Assembly (NCBI GenBank): GCA_002270565.1 | Contig: NQMI01000007.1 | Coordinates: 62,001-126,000 of the forward strand | DNA: 64,000 nt | Direction of reading: 5' to 3' | Origin: Stenocarpella maydis | Taxonomy: Eukaryota > Ascomycota > Sordariomycetes > Diaporthales > Diaporthaceae | Shown here: positions 46,277 to 57,125 of the stretch, in pieces | How positions within the stretch are numbered: position 1 is the first letter of the stretch | Layout of the letters: the number at the start of each line of letters is the position of its first letter | Notes under the pieces: model-generated | What the model was told of the DNA's origin: nothing | What the model saw: only the letters and a program-made list of their open reading frames with translations | Database searches by the model: none | Program-made: the position numbers and the translations under genes

Positions 46277-48212
46277 AGTCCCCTTACCCACTCACGCACC
46301 AACCCCCTCGCGCACCAGCCCTAATTCTGACCTCCTCTGGAACCACCCTTAACTTCAATAATTAATTTCTTAATAACCATTGCAGCTATTTGCAATCGGA
46401 TAATGACCCCTCGCTATCTGAAGCATACACTATAATACATTCCATTTCCTCAACCTCATCATTATCCCCTAACTCATTGCCTTTAAGTATTGCCGCCAGC
46501 TCTTCTTTTATAAGTCCTATCGCTGCCCTCTCCCTTGCAATCGCTATAATATTCATAAATGCTTGATTTGGGTTTGGTACAACCCTCCTCTTTTTCCTAA
46601 ACTTCTAATTCTCCAAAGCAGCTATGAGGACCTCCTTTTCAGCTTCAGCTGTAGCTGTACATACTGCTAACTCATCCAGCCCCTTGCCAAGCTTCTTAAA
46701 TAAGAGATATATGGTGGGGGACTTATATATATTACTAATGCTATGTAATTCCAATTTGATTGCCTGAATATATTTAGAGGAATATAGTGTTTTTAAATCA
46801 ATTGCAGCTAGTTCTGAGTTAATTAGGATAACCGCTAGGGGTATAGGGGCTCTAGTAATTGCAGTATTGTTGTTTTCAGCCACTAGTCACAATCTCTTAA
46901 CCTTTATTTAGTCTCTAGGCTAAATTCCCATTGCAGACCAAGCGTTTCTGATAGTGGTCTTCTTAAGGGCTATTTCGCATGCTTTTTAATAGGCATAAAG
47001 AAAGAATTCCTTACTAGATTCCTCTATACTATAGATTATAGCCAAAAGGGCTAATTGCTAATAATATTTCTACTTTAAAGAGGAGAATATACCAGTATTA
47101 AGAGGCTAAAGGATGTAGGATGTATAGGGGGAAAGAAATATGAGCTAAATCTTTAATTTATAGTAATGCTATATAAAATCTTTAGTAGTATGCAAGCTAT
47201 GGCCATCAAGAAGCAGAAACCTCCATTATTCAGGATCCACAGGCCGGGTATTTGGCTTGAATAGCTCCTTTAGCTATTGCAATCCAATAGAATTATTAGT
47301 CCAGCCATTCTCTAATACATTAAATTGCTAGCCTTTAAATAACTAAAGGTCTGAATTATCTATAGGGAACCATTATTATTGCATAGATTTACCACAGAAG
47401 ATAATAAATAGAGAAATCGCCTGGCCTGTCCCATTGATATACTCAATTCCTGTGCACTATATGCGAGAGACAGCCGTTTTCTTAACAATTAAGTTAACTG
47501 CTAAAGACCTAATAACTAATTAATTATTCCCATTGCCTTCCTAAAAGCCCACCTCATCAGCATTATGCTAGAATTTAAGGGGAATATCTTGGAGCTCCGG
47601 GAGGTTCAGGCGGTTAAAGAAAATATTAATATTCTTATAGCTGGTACCATTTGTACGCTTATATTCGATATATATGGCTTTAAGGGTCTTTATAGATGGA
47701 TTCCTCTTTAGAAACTTCCGTACCTAATTAACGCCTATAGGTTAGTGCAGAGTGGTATTGGGGAGCCTATCATTAATAATTCTTGCAATAAGGCGCTGGA
47801 GAGTAATGTGTAATAGGGGGCGGTATAGATGGCCCTGCGTAAGGGACTATTTAGCTAAAAAAGACTCCTAAATATTGCTCAGCTTCTAAAGAGAGTAATT
47901 AAATTCCTCTCGGGATTTTACACCCAGAAGGCAGTAGCGTAGGGCATATTAGGAAATATGGTGGTCTCTGGCCGCTTGCCGTTAAAGGATGCTATCCAAT
48001 TGACTGTTTATAGCAGCAAGAATTCGATTTATAGATGCGAAAGATATATTAAGCGATAGAGAAAGAAAAGATGAATAGAATAGTATAATTTTTGAGAAGA
48101 CATTATCTTTATAGAAGTCAGAATATTGAAATTCAATAGGAGGTGGTCACGAAAAGGGGGCCCCTGACGGCCGGTGCGCGAGGGGGTTGGTGCGTGAGTG
48201 GGTAAGGGGACT
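46277..48212 (-). mobile_element. Fot1/pogo-like DNA transposon, RIP-damaged
   Basis: A 1936-bp element of the Tc1/mariner superfamily. The terminal inverted repeats begin AGTCCCCTTACCCACTCACG and match perfectly over 40 bp (left 46277-46316, right 48173-48212). A TA dinucleotide flanks each side (46275-46276 and 48213-48214), the expected target duplication. Length, repeat length and target agree with Fot1-type elements, known to be about 1.9 kb with inverted repeats of about 44 bp. The interior is strongly AT-rich and the transposase frame is broken. The pattern of damage is the C-to-T change of RIP. Confidence 0.9.
46605..48095 (-). pseudogene. Broken Fot1/pogo-like transposase
   Basis: Transposase remnant inside the Fot1-like element, read on the minus strand. 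The N-terminal DNA-binding region survives as RILAAINSQLD, stops, and SREEFNYSL, near 47.85-48.06 kb. The DDE catalytic segment appears as NADEVGF, a stop at 47543-47541, then EGNGNN, a stop at 47522-47520, then LVIRSLAVN. These stops are where CAG and CAA codons are expected. A TAG at 47849-47847 sits where TGG is expected. The last part (46883-46605) is still open for 92 codons and contains KSPTIYLLFKKLGKGLDELA, the usual C-terminal helix of this family. The start is not defined, so the left limit of the protein is approximate. Mobilisation would need another copy. Confidence 0.85.
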
Positions 48213-49395
48213 TACAGCATCCATGCCCTTTTATTTTCTTTCCGTCTTATTGTGTGGTAACAGTGCTTTGGACTTGTATAACCAGCCTGGTTATAACTCT
48301 GGTTGTGATTTTTAGGCTCATTCATTACAGGAACACTGATGGACCTTGCGTCAATATATTTGGAAATGCTGACGGACCAACCAGTTCACCGCGGCGAACC
48401 GCTCAGATCATGTGACCCACGATGCTACGGCCATACGATGGAAAGATTCCACGTGGATCCCGATGCAAAGGGGTCTTGGATACCCCAGTCTCCAGAACCC
48501 TCCATTGGCAAACTAAGCGTACCAAGCCACCAGTGAGCCGCATCTTATTAAAGAAAACGAGACCCAACGTGGAGTGGCTCAGATGGGTGCCGTGCCTGGC
48601 TGTTTCAGCGACAAAACCTGTCACGCTCTAGATAGAGTCGTATTTTCTTTGCATCGGATGGGCACCAGCCGTATGACTTGGGAATGGCATTTTCATATGC
48701 AAATGTAGATTCTCTAGCACGTTCATGATTTGCGCAACCTGGTCCGCTAGTTATCAGAAGTGCCTCACAAAGCACACATTAGATTCACCTGCTTTAGCCA
48801 CCACGAGGTCACCAAATGGCTCCGGGTTCTCCACTGTACATACCAATTACTGATGCCCGCTGAGCGTCGTGAGAAAAGTTCATTTCGATTCCAGCCGAAC
48901 CTCACCAGCTAACCTAGAAAGGTATCTTGGATCCTAGTAGTGTCCATTGCAAGTCTCGTACCGCGTGGGCGGAAGTTAAAGACTGGGTGAAAGAAAAGCT
49001 GGGCGGGCGGATGATGACTGGGACTTGGGGGGTGACCCGGGAAAGTCAAGCAGCAGTCAGTTAGTTTACCCATGCTGACCTCGTTGGTTCGAGAAATTGA
49101 CTGTTGTCTTTCGACAGTCAACATCAAATCGGAAAACCTTTCTGGGTATCTATGTACTAAATCGTCACAAGTATCCGCTTGCCCTCTTTCGTCCCTGTGC
49201 CTTGCCTCAATTACTGGATCGGACTCCCCAAAGACACGACTTGCTTCTGGCCGTGCGGATATCTCCTCTCGGCCCCGCGTATGCGGCGCGAAGCCAGACT
49301 CTCAAGGTGCTCATCCCCCCCACCCCTCCCCCAAGTAACTCTGTTGCTGCGTGGACGTCTCGCGGAGGGTGGGGCCAGGGTGTCGGCCAAGCGGC
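48213..49395. other. Intergenic region right of the Fot1-like element
   Basis: About 1.2 kb without a recognisable gene. It lies between the transposon and the 3' end of the integral membrane protein gene. Open frames on both strands have no motif. Confidence 0.5.
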
Positions 49396-50844
49396 TCACG
49401 AGTCCTTGGTCACCGTCGACTTGTCGCTGTTCCCATCTCTGGGATGGCCGGGGTGCCTCGTCAACCAGGCCTCGTCGTCCCCGACCGGGTACTCTTTGGA
49501 CTCGTCCACGCTCCCAGGATTGCTATGGTGCACCGTGACCTGGAATTCCCTCGTCCTCTGTATGGCCCCGCTGGGGAAGGGCTCCTGGGGCTCGTCGCTC
49601 CCGTTGGAAAATGAGGCTCGGACTCTCGATTCGGTAAAGGTTTTGAGGGCCACCTCTCGTTCGTTCGGGTTTCGCGCTACGTGCAGCTGTGTGTTGGCGT
49701 GGGGGGTGCTGTGCGATAGCGAGTTTGCAAAGTAGGCGTCGCTTCGGTCGCTCTTGGCTAGTTTCACGATAAGACTGGCCATGGTCATCTCGATGTTCAA
49801 CTTCGCGGTATCTGTCGGCACTGTGGATCAGCGGGTGCCTTGGGGATGCGGTATGCCGTGCTGACAGGTAACAGGCATGGTATGTGGGCCGCTGCTAGAC
49901 ATGAAATCATGACTTACACACAAGGGGATGGAAAAGCATGAAGACCGACTGATTTGGAAGACTCATGAGACCTATCAGAAGGACCTGTGGAGACAATTGT
50001 CAGCATTGCTTAGTCTCAGTAGAGCGTTCAGAAGATGGTATATCCTCACGTCCAAAAGAACAGAAATAAACATCAACCTGGCGTTGAAGGTGACTAGCGG
50101 GACATATTTCATAAGACCATACTGATCCACCAGACGTTGCTTCACAATCCTCAGGAAGTAATAGTTGAGGCCGGCGTCAATCAGGCAAATGAGGACCTTT
50201 GAAGTTCTGTCCCAGTACCTGTTGATCTCGACATATGTGTTGCTCACAGGAGGAACTCGATGCGCGGGAATAAACTGGTCACCGTGGGAATTAGTAACAG
50301 AACAGCTCGAGATTCCATGGCAGTCGGAGAGACTCCCAGCAGCCTTGCCAAAAGACATGCGCGATGGGGCGGGGAAGCACTTACTATACAGAAGACAGCA
50401 ATGTTGATTGCCGTCATGACAATGGCTGTCCCCCATTTGAGGCGGTTCACGATAACCTGGGTCTCGCAGATGATGGCTATCCGGTTGATGATGACCTGCA
50501 TAAGAATCTGAATCTCGAAAACCCAGAAGAATAGGATGAAGAACAAGGTGGTAACGCTGGCGACATGGTATCAGCTGACTGGACCGTCTCGATCCCTCGC
50601 AGGACTTGGTCTCATCTCACCTGGGCGCAATGACGCCGTGGAACAGCAGGTTGGCCAAGATCAAAATGGCGACGTTGGCAAAGATCTCAATCCAGATCAT
50701 GTACACATATGAACTCCGCCGCGGGTTCTTGGCTCGCTTGGTCTGCTTGATGGCCTCCCATACTGTCAGCAGGCCGAAGCCAAGCGTGAAGCCCACGGCG
50801 AGCGACGCGAGGGTCTCGTCGGCCTTCTCGGCGCTGGAAGCCAT
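49396..50844 (-). CDS. Fungal integral membrane protein of unknown function
   Basis: Five predicted exons, 50844-50621, 50556-50385, 50274-50050, 49984-49918 and 49820-49396, give 370 residues. About six to seven membrane helices are visible: LAVGFTLGFGLLTVW, then IWIEIFANVAILILANLLFHG, TTLFFILFFWVFEIQILMQV, GTAIVMTAINIAVFCI, LICLIDAGLNYYFL, ARLMFISVLLDVLLIGLMSL and SVFMLFHPLV. These are joined by a QTKRAKNPRRSSYVYM loop common to a large, uncharacterised ascomycete membrane-protein family. After helix 7 come KLNIEMTMASLIVKLA and a hydrophilic Ser/Asp-rich cytosolic tail of about 120 residues. The layout resembles fungal receptor-like or sensor proteins, but no ligand or signalling domain is recognised, so I give no function. 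Splice sites are all GT-AG. Confidence 0.82.
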
Positions 50845-52948
50845 ATATGCGCGCGCTTCTAATGTCGCTCGGCAGCCAGCCTGGATCTAGGTGTCGATGG
50901 TAAGGGTGCGAGTCAGTGTCCGCAGCGTCCCTTGGGACACTGCCGAAATGTGGGCTGCGGGTTTTCTTTAAACATCCCATCCGGTCCCTGGCAAAAACTC
51001 GTCACCTCGAGGCGATCTACAGAGCGTGACACCAAATTCTGAAGCCACTACGGGCGTCCATCCGAGCCAGTGGGTTCCACAAGGCCCCTGAGCTAGTGAT
51101 GCACACACACTAGACTGGCCTGGGGTGTCAGGAAAGCATGTCGGCATTTGGACCCGTATTGATTGCGAGCTCGGGACAGTGGTAAACTCGTGCTGAGATT
51201 GCAGGCGGCGATTGTGTGGGTTTGACCACGCCCTTGGCGTCTCGCCCTGTCAGGTGTAAATCTGCAGAGTCTGTGTGGGCTCTTACTGCGAGGGCAGTCT
51301 CGGAAAGAGTGGGTTTCGGGGAAATGCCGACTCTGGGTTGGGTCCGGAGTGATCAAACACATCTCTCAGCAGCGGTGCGTGTTTTATCGCCATGTGCCGC
51401 TCCTGGTATCATTCCTCGAAGCACGACTGGCAAACCTTGCCTCCGACCAGCGCTAGCCCGGGCGCTCAGGCACCAGGCCGGGCCAGGCTAGGCGGGATTC
51501 AGGTTGCTCTGCCGACCCCAACGTCGAGAAAGGCATCCCACTCCGGTGTTGATGTCGCCGACAGACCATCGACCACGTTGCGAGGTGCATTGCCAGTTTC
51601 ACTAGAACAACTCTTTGTGGGGGCGTGGCTGGACTAACGCATCGTGTTTGGCGGGATACTGCATAGTGTACACTATATAGTGGTTGGTGTACACGAACCA
51701 TTATGCCAGGGGTTAGGCAGTGACATACTTGGTAGTGTATACTATTATGCGCTTTCATGTGTTACTACTTACTACATACACTAAGACAATACTAACGATG
51801 AGGGGCTCCCGGATCCAAATAGATTGAAACAGGTGCCGCTGCCGGACCTGGAATTCTACAACCTCTCAACCCGATCCAGTTCTAACCAGGTGCTTCTTCA
51901 GAGGCATCGAGAAAGGGGGCCAACTTTCGTGTCCCCATTGACCTGCTGCCGTAGCATGGACAAATAGGACGCGCGGGCCAGAAGCACGTGGCAGCCCTCG
52001 ACTGCGGAAAGGGGATTTGGCTGCAGGGGCTCGCTGCCGGAGCGGGCCGCTATAAATAATACAACCTTTCGGGGCATTAGTATAACCACACGTGGGGACG
52101 GTGGAGTGGCATCTGCGAACGCGACGTCAGCCAACACAAGCCTCAGACTAAATATGATAGCATACGTGGGGATATGGTGGGCAACAGATATTTGGAAATC
52201 AGGGCATGAACGATCCACTATTGTTTCCGACATGCTTGGCTGACGTGCCAAGCCTGCATGTCACTGGAAAACGTAGGAGATATGATTACTCACAACCACC
52301 CCCGTCCGTTATGCTTAATCGCTCGGCAGTTGGTCATCTCGTTGGGCAACAGTGCCGGGATCGCCATCCTACGAGGGACTTATATGAGAACTCAGCTGCA
52401 AGATCGGCATGGCGGTCAAAAAGCATTGTGCGCAACCATATCCAAGTGTTTTGAACCACCACTCGTGACATCCTGGGCAAGAAAAGCCGAGTGTACCGAG
52501 AGCTCATGACTCGGCCACCAGCACCAGGCTTCCAACTGTATTTTAACCTCGTGGTTCCCATTAGGACCTGGCACCTTTGAGAGGAGGTCGCCTCTGCTGA
52601 GCTGAGATGCATCCAACACGCGTTGGCGTGTTGAAAAGAGCTGAAATGGGATGGACAGTGTCTGATGTATTCTACTCGTTTGACCTTTTTTTTTTTTTTT
52701 TTTTTTTTTTTTTCCAATGGGCCCACACGAAATTTGGACAACTGCACACGGGCAGGGATAGATTTCGTTTAAGAACTTCTGCCGTACAGGAACTTACTGT
52801 CCAGCCTATATTTCTTGGTCGTAGCTTGCGATGCTTCGACAATTGTCCTTGATTGTTCGTTCTTCACTCTGTTCCAACTGGCCAGCAGGGCACAGGAGGT
52901 ACCTAGATACTAGTAGTGTTGCTAATTTCGCCTGCTACGGTACATTTC

Positions 52949-53260
52949 TCGGTCATCAGCCGCCCACCCAGCTTTTCAGCGCCGCGCACACAGTACAGGA
53001 AATTAAGAATGTGGCCTACTTTAAATCTTGTACCCCCTCCCCCCCACCAATTGAGGCTCTCTACTGCTCCGCTATAGAGCCCCTTAATGCGCCCCAGAAA
53101 CACCCAGAGAAGGGCCACTCCACGACACAGGTGGCTGCAGAGGGCTATAAAAGGATTAGGAGATGCTAAAGTGGTTAGGCCTTAATGCCCGAGTGGGTTC
53201 CTTAGAAAACCCTGTACTGAGAAGACGAAGTTAAAAGCTGGGTAGGGGGCTGGTGACTGA
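52949..53260. mobile_element. Miniature inverted-repeat element, copy 2
   Basis: A 312-bp non-coding segment with inverted ends of about 28 bp: the left begins TCGGTCATCAGCCGCCCACC, and the right, reverse-complemented, begins TCAGTCACCAGCCCCCTACC; both continue into CAGCTTTT. Its interior shares CACCCAGCTTTTCAG, ACAGTACA-GAA-TTAAG-like and TTAATGCGCCCC-like blocks with the element at 45904-46238, in the same order. It has no coding capacity. No clear target-site duplication is seen. Confidence 0.65.
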
Positions 53261-53861
53261 CTTTGCTTTTCATCTTCCCGCATCTAACTAAATAATTCTG
53301 GCAAAACTATTTTCACAGGTTACTTGAGTTAGTTTCCAACACTAGTCTTTAAATAGCTAGTCAGCCACGCATCAGCTTGCAGATATTTAGCCAAGTAACC
53401 ATCTTGCAAAGATAATAGATACTGTATCTCAGAAGGGTTTCTATCAAGATAGCAATCACAGGCGAACCACGTCTATTACTATCCAACGCATTATATATGA
53501 CCGTTCCAGGCAGACCTCGCTCCAACTACTCAAGATATGCATACTAATAATGTGTGCTCTGGGTGCTTCTTAAGCGTTTCTTCTTTTACCCCTGACAGAA
53601 TGGATGTGTGCCATGGATTGAATGAAAAGAATGCATCTTAGTAACTTACCATCCACTGCACTCTTACGCACTAAGGTGGGTCACAGATATCCCTGCTGGC
53701 TGCAAGCACATGAGCCTATGGACCAAGCCAGACAATCCGTTCTAGATATTGAGATAAGGCAACTACTGCATCACAATTTACTCAGGAACGAGTTCTGAAC
53801 CATCTTGCGTCCCACTGTGTGCTGATAAAATGGCCCAGAATGTTGCTGGTAGGCATATTAT

Positions 53862-54428
53862 TCAGCGGAGCGGGACGTGTATCGAGCATGCGAAGCGTGC
53901 GAGATATGCGGCCCGCGTAGCGTTCTTACCCAGCGTAATCACCCGAAAGTTATCTGAGTCTGGATTGGTCTGTTCAGAATCCTCGAGTCTGGATTGGTTA
54001 ATGAAGATGTACCTCTGAAAGTATTTAGCCGAGAGGAAATTGTTAAGAAGACATGTTGTTGAAAATCGTGGTCCGTTGTTGAAGAGGAAGGCGCGGGCCG
54101 GAAGGGGGCGTGGTGAGGCGCCGCAGGCTTAGCGCCGCAGGCAGGGGGTCCTAGGGGGTTCCCCCCTAGAAACAACAAGAAGACGCCTTCAGAATAGACT
54201 GAATCTATTACTAAGTTGCTTTAAAACAGTCAATTCATATCGTTTAGCGGTTTCTATGGTGTTGATAATGAAGAAGCGTGGTTGATATTGGGCGTAAAGC
54301 ATGCTTGGGTTGCTTAGTCATCCAGGGGCTGCAGAGGCACGGGGATAAGCAGAACGCTACGCCGCAAGCGGAGTGGGCCAGCATATCTCGCACGCTTCGC
54401 GTGCGAGATACACGTCCCGCTCCGCTGA
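53862..54428. mobile_element. Non-autonomous terminal-inverted-repeat element with hairpin ends
   Basis: A 567-bp segment. The left end (53862-53932) reads TCAGCGGAGCGGGACGTGTA, then a GCGAAGCGTGCGAGATATGC block and a GCGTAGCGTTCT block. The right end (about 54341-54428), reverse-complemented, carries the same blocks in the same order, with a small insertion. Each arm contains its own near-palindrome; the right one is CTCGCACGC-TTC-GCGTGCGAG. The centre holds a GATTGG-containing direct repeat (about 53954 and 53988) and a GC-rich tract (54090-54175). No transposase frame is present. The inserted-element reading rests on the long inverted ends; no target duplication is obvious. Confidence 0.7.
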
Positions 54429-55499
54429 TCCCTGGGCCGTTGGGTGTGCGAGTTGACGATTGGCGAGTTGACGATTGCTTCGGGCTGGCAATAGAATGTA
54501 GATACTAGGGCTGACAATTGAGCCAGCGGCCCCAAGGTCTATTTTAGATGCTCATGAACTATGGTTCGAGGTCTCCGCAGTACAAGATAATATGGAGCTT
54601 GGGGGGTACTTGGTCTAACTAACAGTCTTGGAGGTTGTGAGCCATTTGTGTACGTACTTGCTCTTCACTTGAGCAGTGCCTGTTCTTCTTGGTGGCTTGT
54701 GCTGAAGTTGAGGCTGAGGTCTGTGGTTACTTAATTGCTGCAGTGCATCATTTATCTCATCGCCGTTTGTTATCCGGGTGAATAATCCCGGAGGATAAAA
54801 TGCGCAGGCTTGTATCAGACGGGCAAGGAGATGAGCTTTCGAAAACGGTAACACTGAATGGTCTTGAGTCGGCGGATCTGCCGAGTTGCCAGCTGCTCGG
54901 ATCCTGGCTGCTAATTAGAAGTAATGACTGCTGCATGCAATAGACGCCATCAAGAAGCCACTGCACCGTCGATAACTAGTGTCGGTGATGACCGGAGAAG
55001 CCACAGCTCGGGCCGGCAGCAAAGATAACATGCAGCGGTCTCAGTGGCCCGTCGTATTTAAGCCGCCCGCATTCTTTGCTGGGCAATCCTGCCACCAAGA
55101 ATCGGCACTCAGGGTCTTCCATGGTGCATTCTCCCGTCTGGCTTGTTCTGCTTGTGTTTGCTAACAGCCGCCGGGTAGCTGACACGATGCCATGATGCAA
55201 TATTGGAGGCCCCGAAGATACGGATAAGCATCCCAGTCCGTTTGAACCAAACACCCGGGATCTTATCAGGCCATTCTCCAACAGTTTAGCATTTGCATTA
55301 GCGATTGATGAGTGGCAGGATTTACAAACAAGTGATTGGATGATTTGGTGCCACGAGCCTGGTGGCTTATATGGTAGATGGTAGCCCCCGCACCTGCATG
55401 CTCCTTTTCACCTGTGTTTTGCGTGTTAGTTGCTTGAAGTGCTTGAAGTTGCCATCACCCTCAAGCCCGACAGCCGAGGCGCCACAGAGACTAGCAAGA

Positions 55500-57125
55500 A
55501 TGGCGGCAGAACCGGCCAAGGACCTCAGCATGGCCGAGCCCAGCCTTCCCAGGAAGGACGTCGACGTCGAAAGCTCCAACGGCGAGGCGGCAGTCGTCGC
55601 CGAGACGGCAAGGGTCCTGGACCACGCCGCGGAGGTCAGGCTCACCCGCAAGTTCGACTTTCGCATCCTCCCGATCCTGGCTGTCATGTGTAAGTCAAAC
55701 GGCCGGCCGGGCACTGGGCGCCTCTAACACGTCCAACAGACCTGTTCAACGCGCTGGACAAGGGAAACCTGGGCAATGCCGAGACGGCAGGACTATCAAA
55801 GGACTTGGGCTTCAGGGCCAACCAGTACAACATGATCGTCTCCATCTTCTTCGTGCCCTACGTCCTGTTCGCGCCGCCCATCGCCATGCTCGGCAAGAAG
55901 TTCGGCCCCAGCCTCGTCCTCCCGATCCTGATGTTCTCCTTCGGCACCATGACGCTCTTGATGGCCTCGGCGCAGAACTTTGGCGGTGTCTTCGCGCTGC
56001 GCTGGTTCCTCGGCATGGCCGAGAGCGCCTTCTTCCCCCTGGTCATCTACTACCTCACCACCTTCTACCGCCGCGGCGAGCTCGCCCGCCGCCTGGCTCT
56101 CTTCTACGCCGCTTCCAACATCGCAAATGCCTTCGCGGGCCTGCTGTCCTTCGGCGTCTTCCAGATCAGGTCCCACCGCCTCGAGAGCTGGCGCTACCTC
56201 TTTATCATCGAGGGCGGCGCCAGCGTCCTCTTCAGCGTCTTCGCCTACCTCTACCTGCCCAGGTCGGCCGCTGAGGCCAGCTTCCTCAACGAGGACGAGA
56301 AGGAGCTCGCCTTGTACCGCATGCAGGTCGACTCGTCGTCCGTCGTGGCCGACCAGTTCAAGCTCCGTGAGGCGGTCAAGATCTTCAGGTACCCCTCCAC
56401 CTACGCCTTCCTCGCCATCGAGATCTGCCTCGGCGTCCCGCTGCAGTCCGTCTCGCTCTTCCTCCCGCAGATCGTCAGCGCCCTGAAGTACTCCACCGTC
56501 AAAACGAACCTGTACACGGTCGCGCCCAACGTCACCGGTGCCGCTATGCTCCTGGTCCTGGCCTTCAGCTCCGATCTGCTGCGTATCCGGTTCCCTTTCA
56601 TCGTGCTCGGGTTCCTGTTCACCTTCTGCGGCTTCATCATCTTCGCGAGCATCGAGGACGTCACGGCGCAGATCCACGTCGCCTACTTTGCGACCTTCAT
56701 GATGTGCTGGGGTACGAGTGCCCCCTCGGTCATCCTGAGCACGTGGTACAAGTAGGCACTATATCTCCCTTTCAAACAAGAACCACGCCGCAGCGTTTAC
56801 TAACCCATGCCTAAGCAACAACATCGCGGACGAGAACAAGCGCATCACGATGACCTCGGTCGGCGTGCCGCTGGCGAACCTGATGGGTCTTGTGAGCAGC
56901 AACATCTTCATCAAGAAGGAGGCGCCCAAGTACGAGACCGCCTTGATCACGACGGCCGTCTTCGGGGCGACCGGTGCGTTCATCGCTGCCTTTACAGGTA
57001 CCTACATGATCTGGGATAATGCGAGGCGCAACAGGAAGGCCGGCTTCAAGACCGACGCTCGAGATGTGCCAACGTCCAAGCTGAGGGATGGGCCCAGTGT
57101 GCCCGAGTTTCGGTGGTTCCTGTGA
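55500..57125 (+). CDS. MFS anion:cation symporter (allantoate/nicotinate permease-like, ACS family)
   Basis: Plasma-membrane proton symporter for small organic anions; fungal relatives import allantoate, nicotinate, pantothenate or biotin precursors. Three predicted exons, 55500-55689, 55740-56751 and 56816-57125, give 503 residues. Family marks: RKFDFRILPILAVMYLFNALDKGN spanning the first junction, NLGNAETAGLSKDLG, then QYNMIVSIFFVPYVLFAPP, FALRWFLGMAESAFFP, IYYLTTFYRRGELARRLALF and ASNIANAFAGLLSFGV. The second half has WGTSAPSVILSTWY and, after the last intron, NNIADENKR. The ATG at 55500 gives a 60-residue acidic N-terminal tail. It converges on the sugar porter downstream. The substrate cannot be decided. 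Confidence 0.93.

Larger units (their letters stand above)
50845..55499. other. 4.7-kb gene-free, repeat-bearing region
   Basis: No protein gene recognised. It contains a 28-base T run (52686-52713), two inverted-repeat elements, and at 51.67-51.70 kb two GTGTACAC palindromes within about 25 bp. The part from 53.3 to 53.8 kb is AT-richer than its surroundings. The right end is the promoter of the anion:cation symporter gene. Confidence 0.55.

Noticed and set aside
52686..52713. Poly-T run considered as a retroposon tail (reverse-strand poly-A)
   Set aside because: No reverse-transcriptase remnant, no target duplication and no SINE-like body were found beside it.
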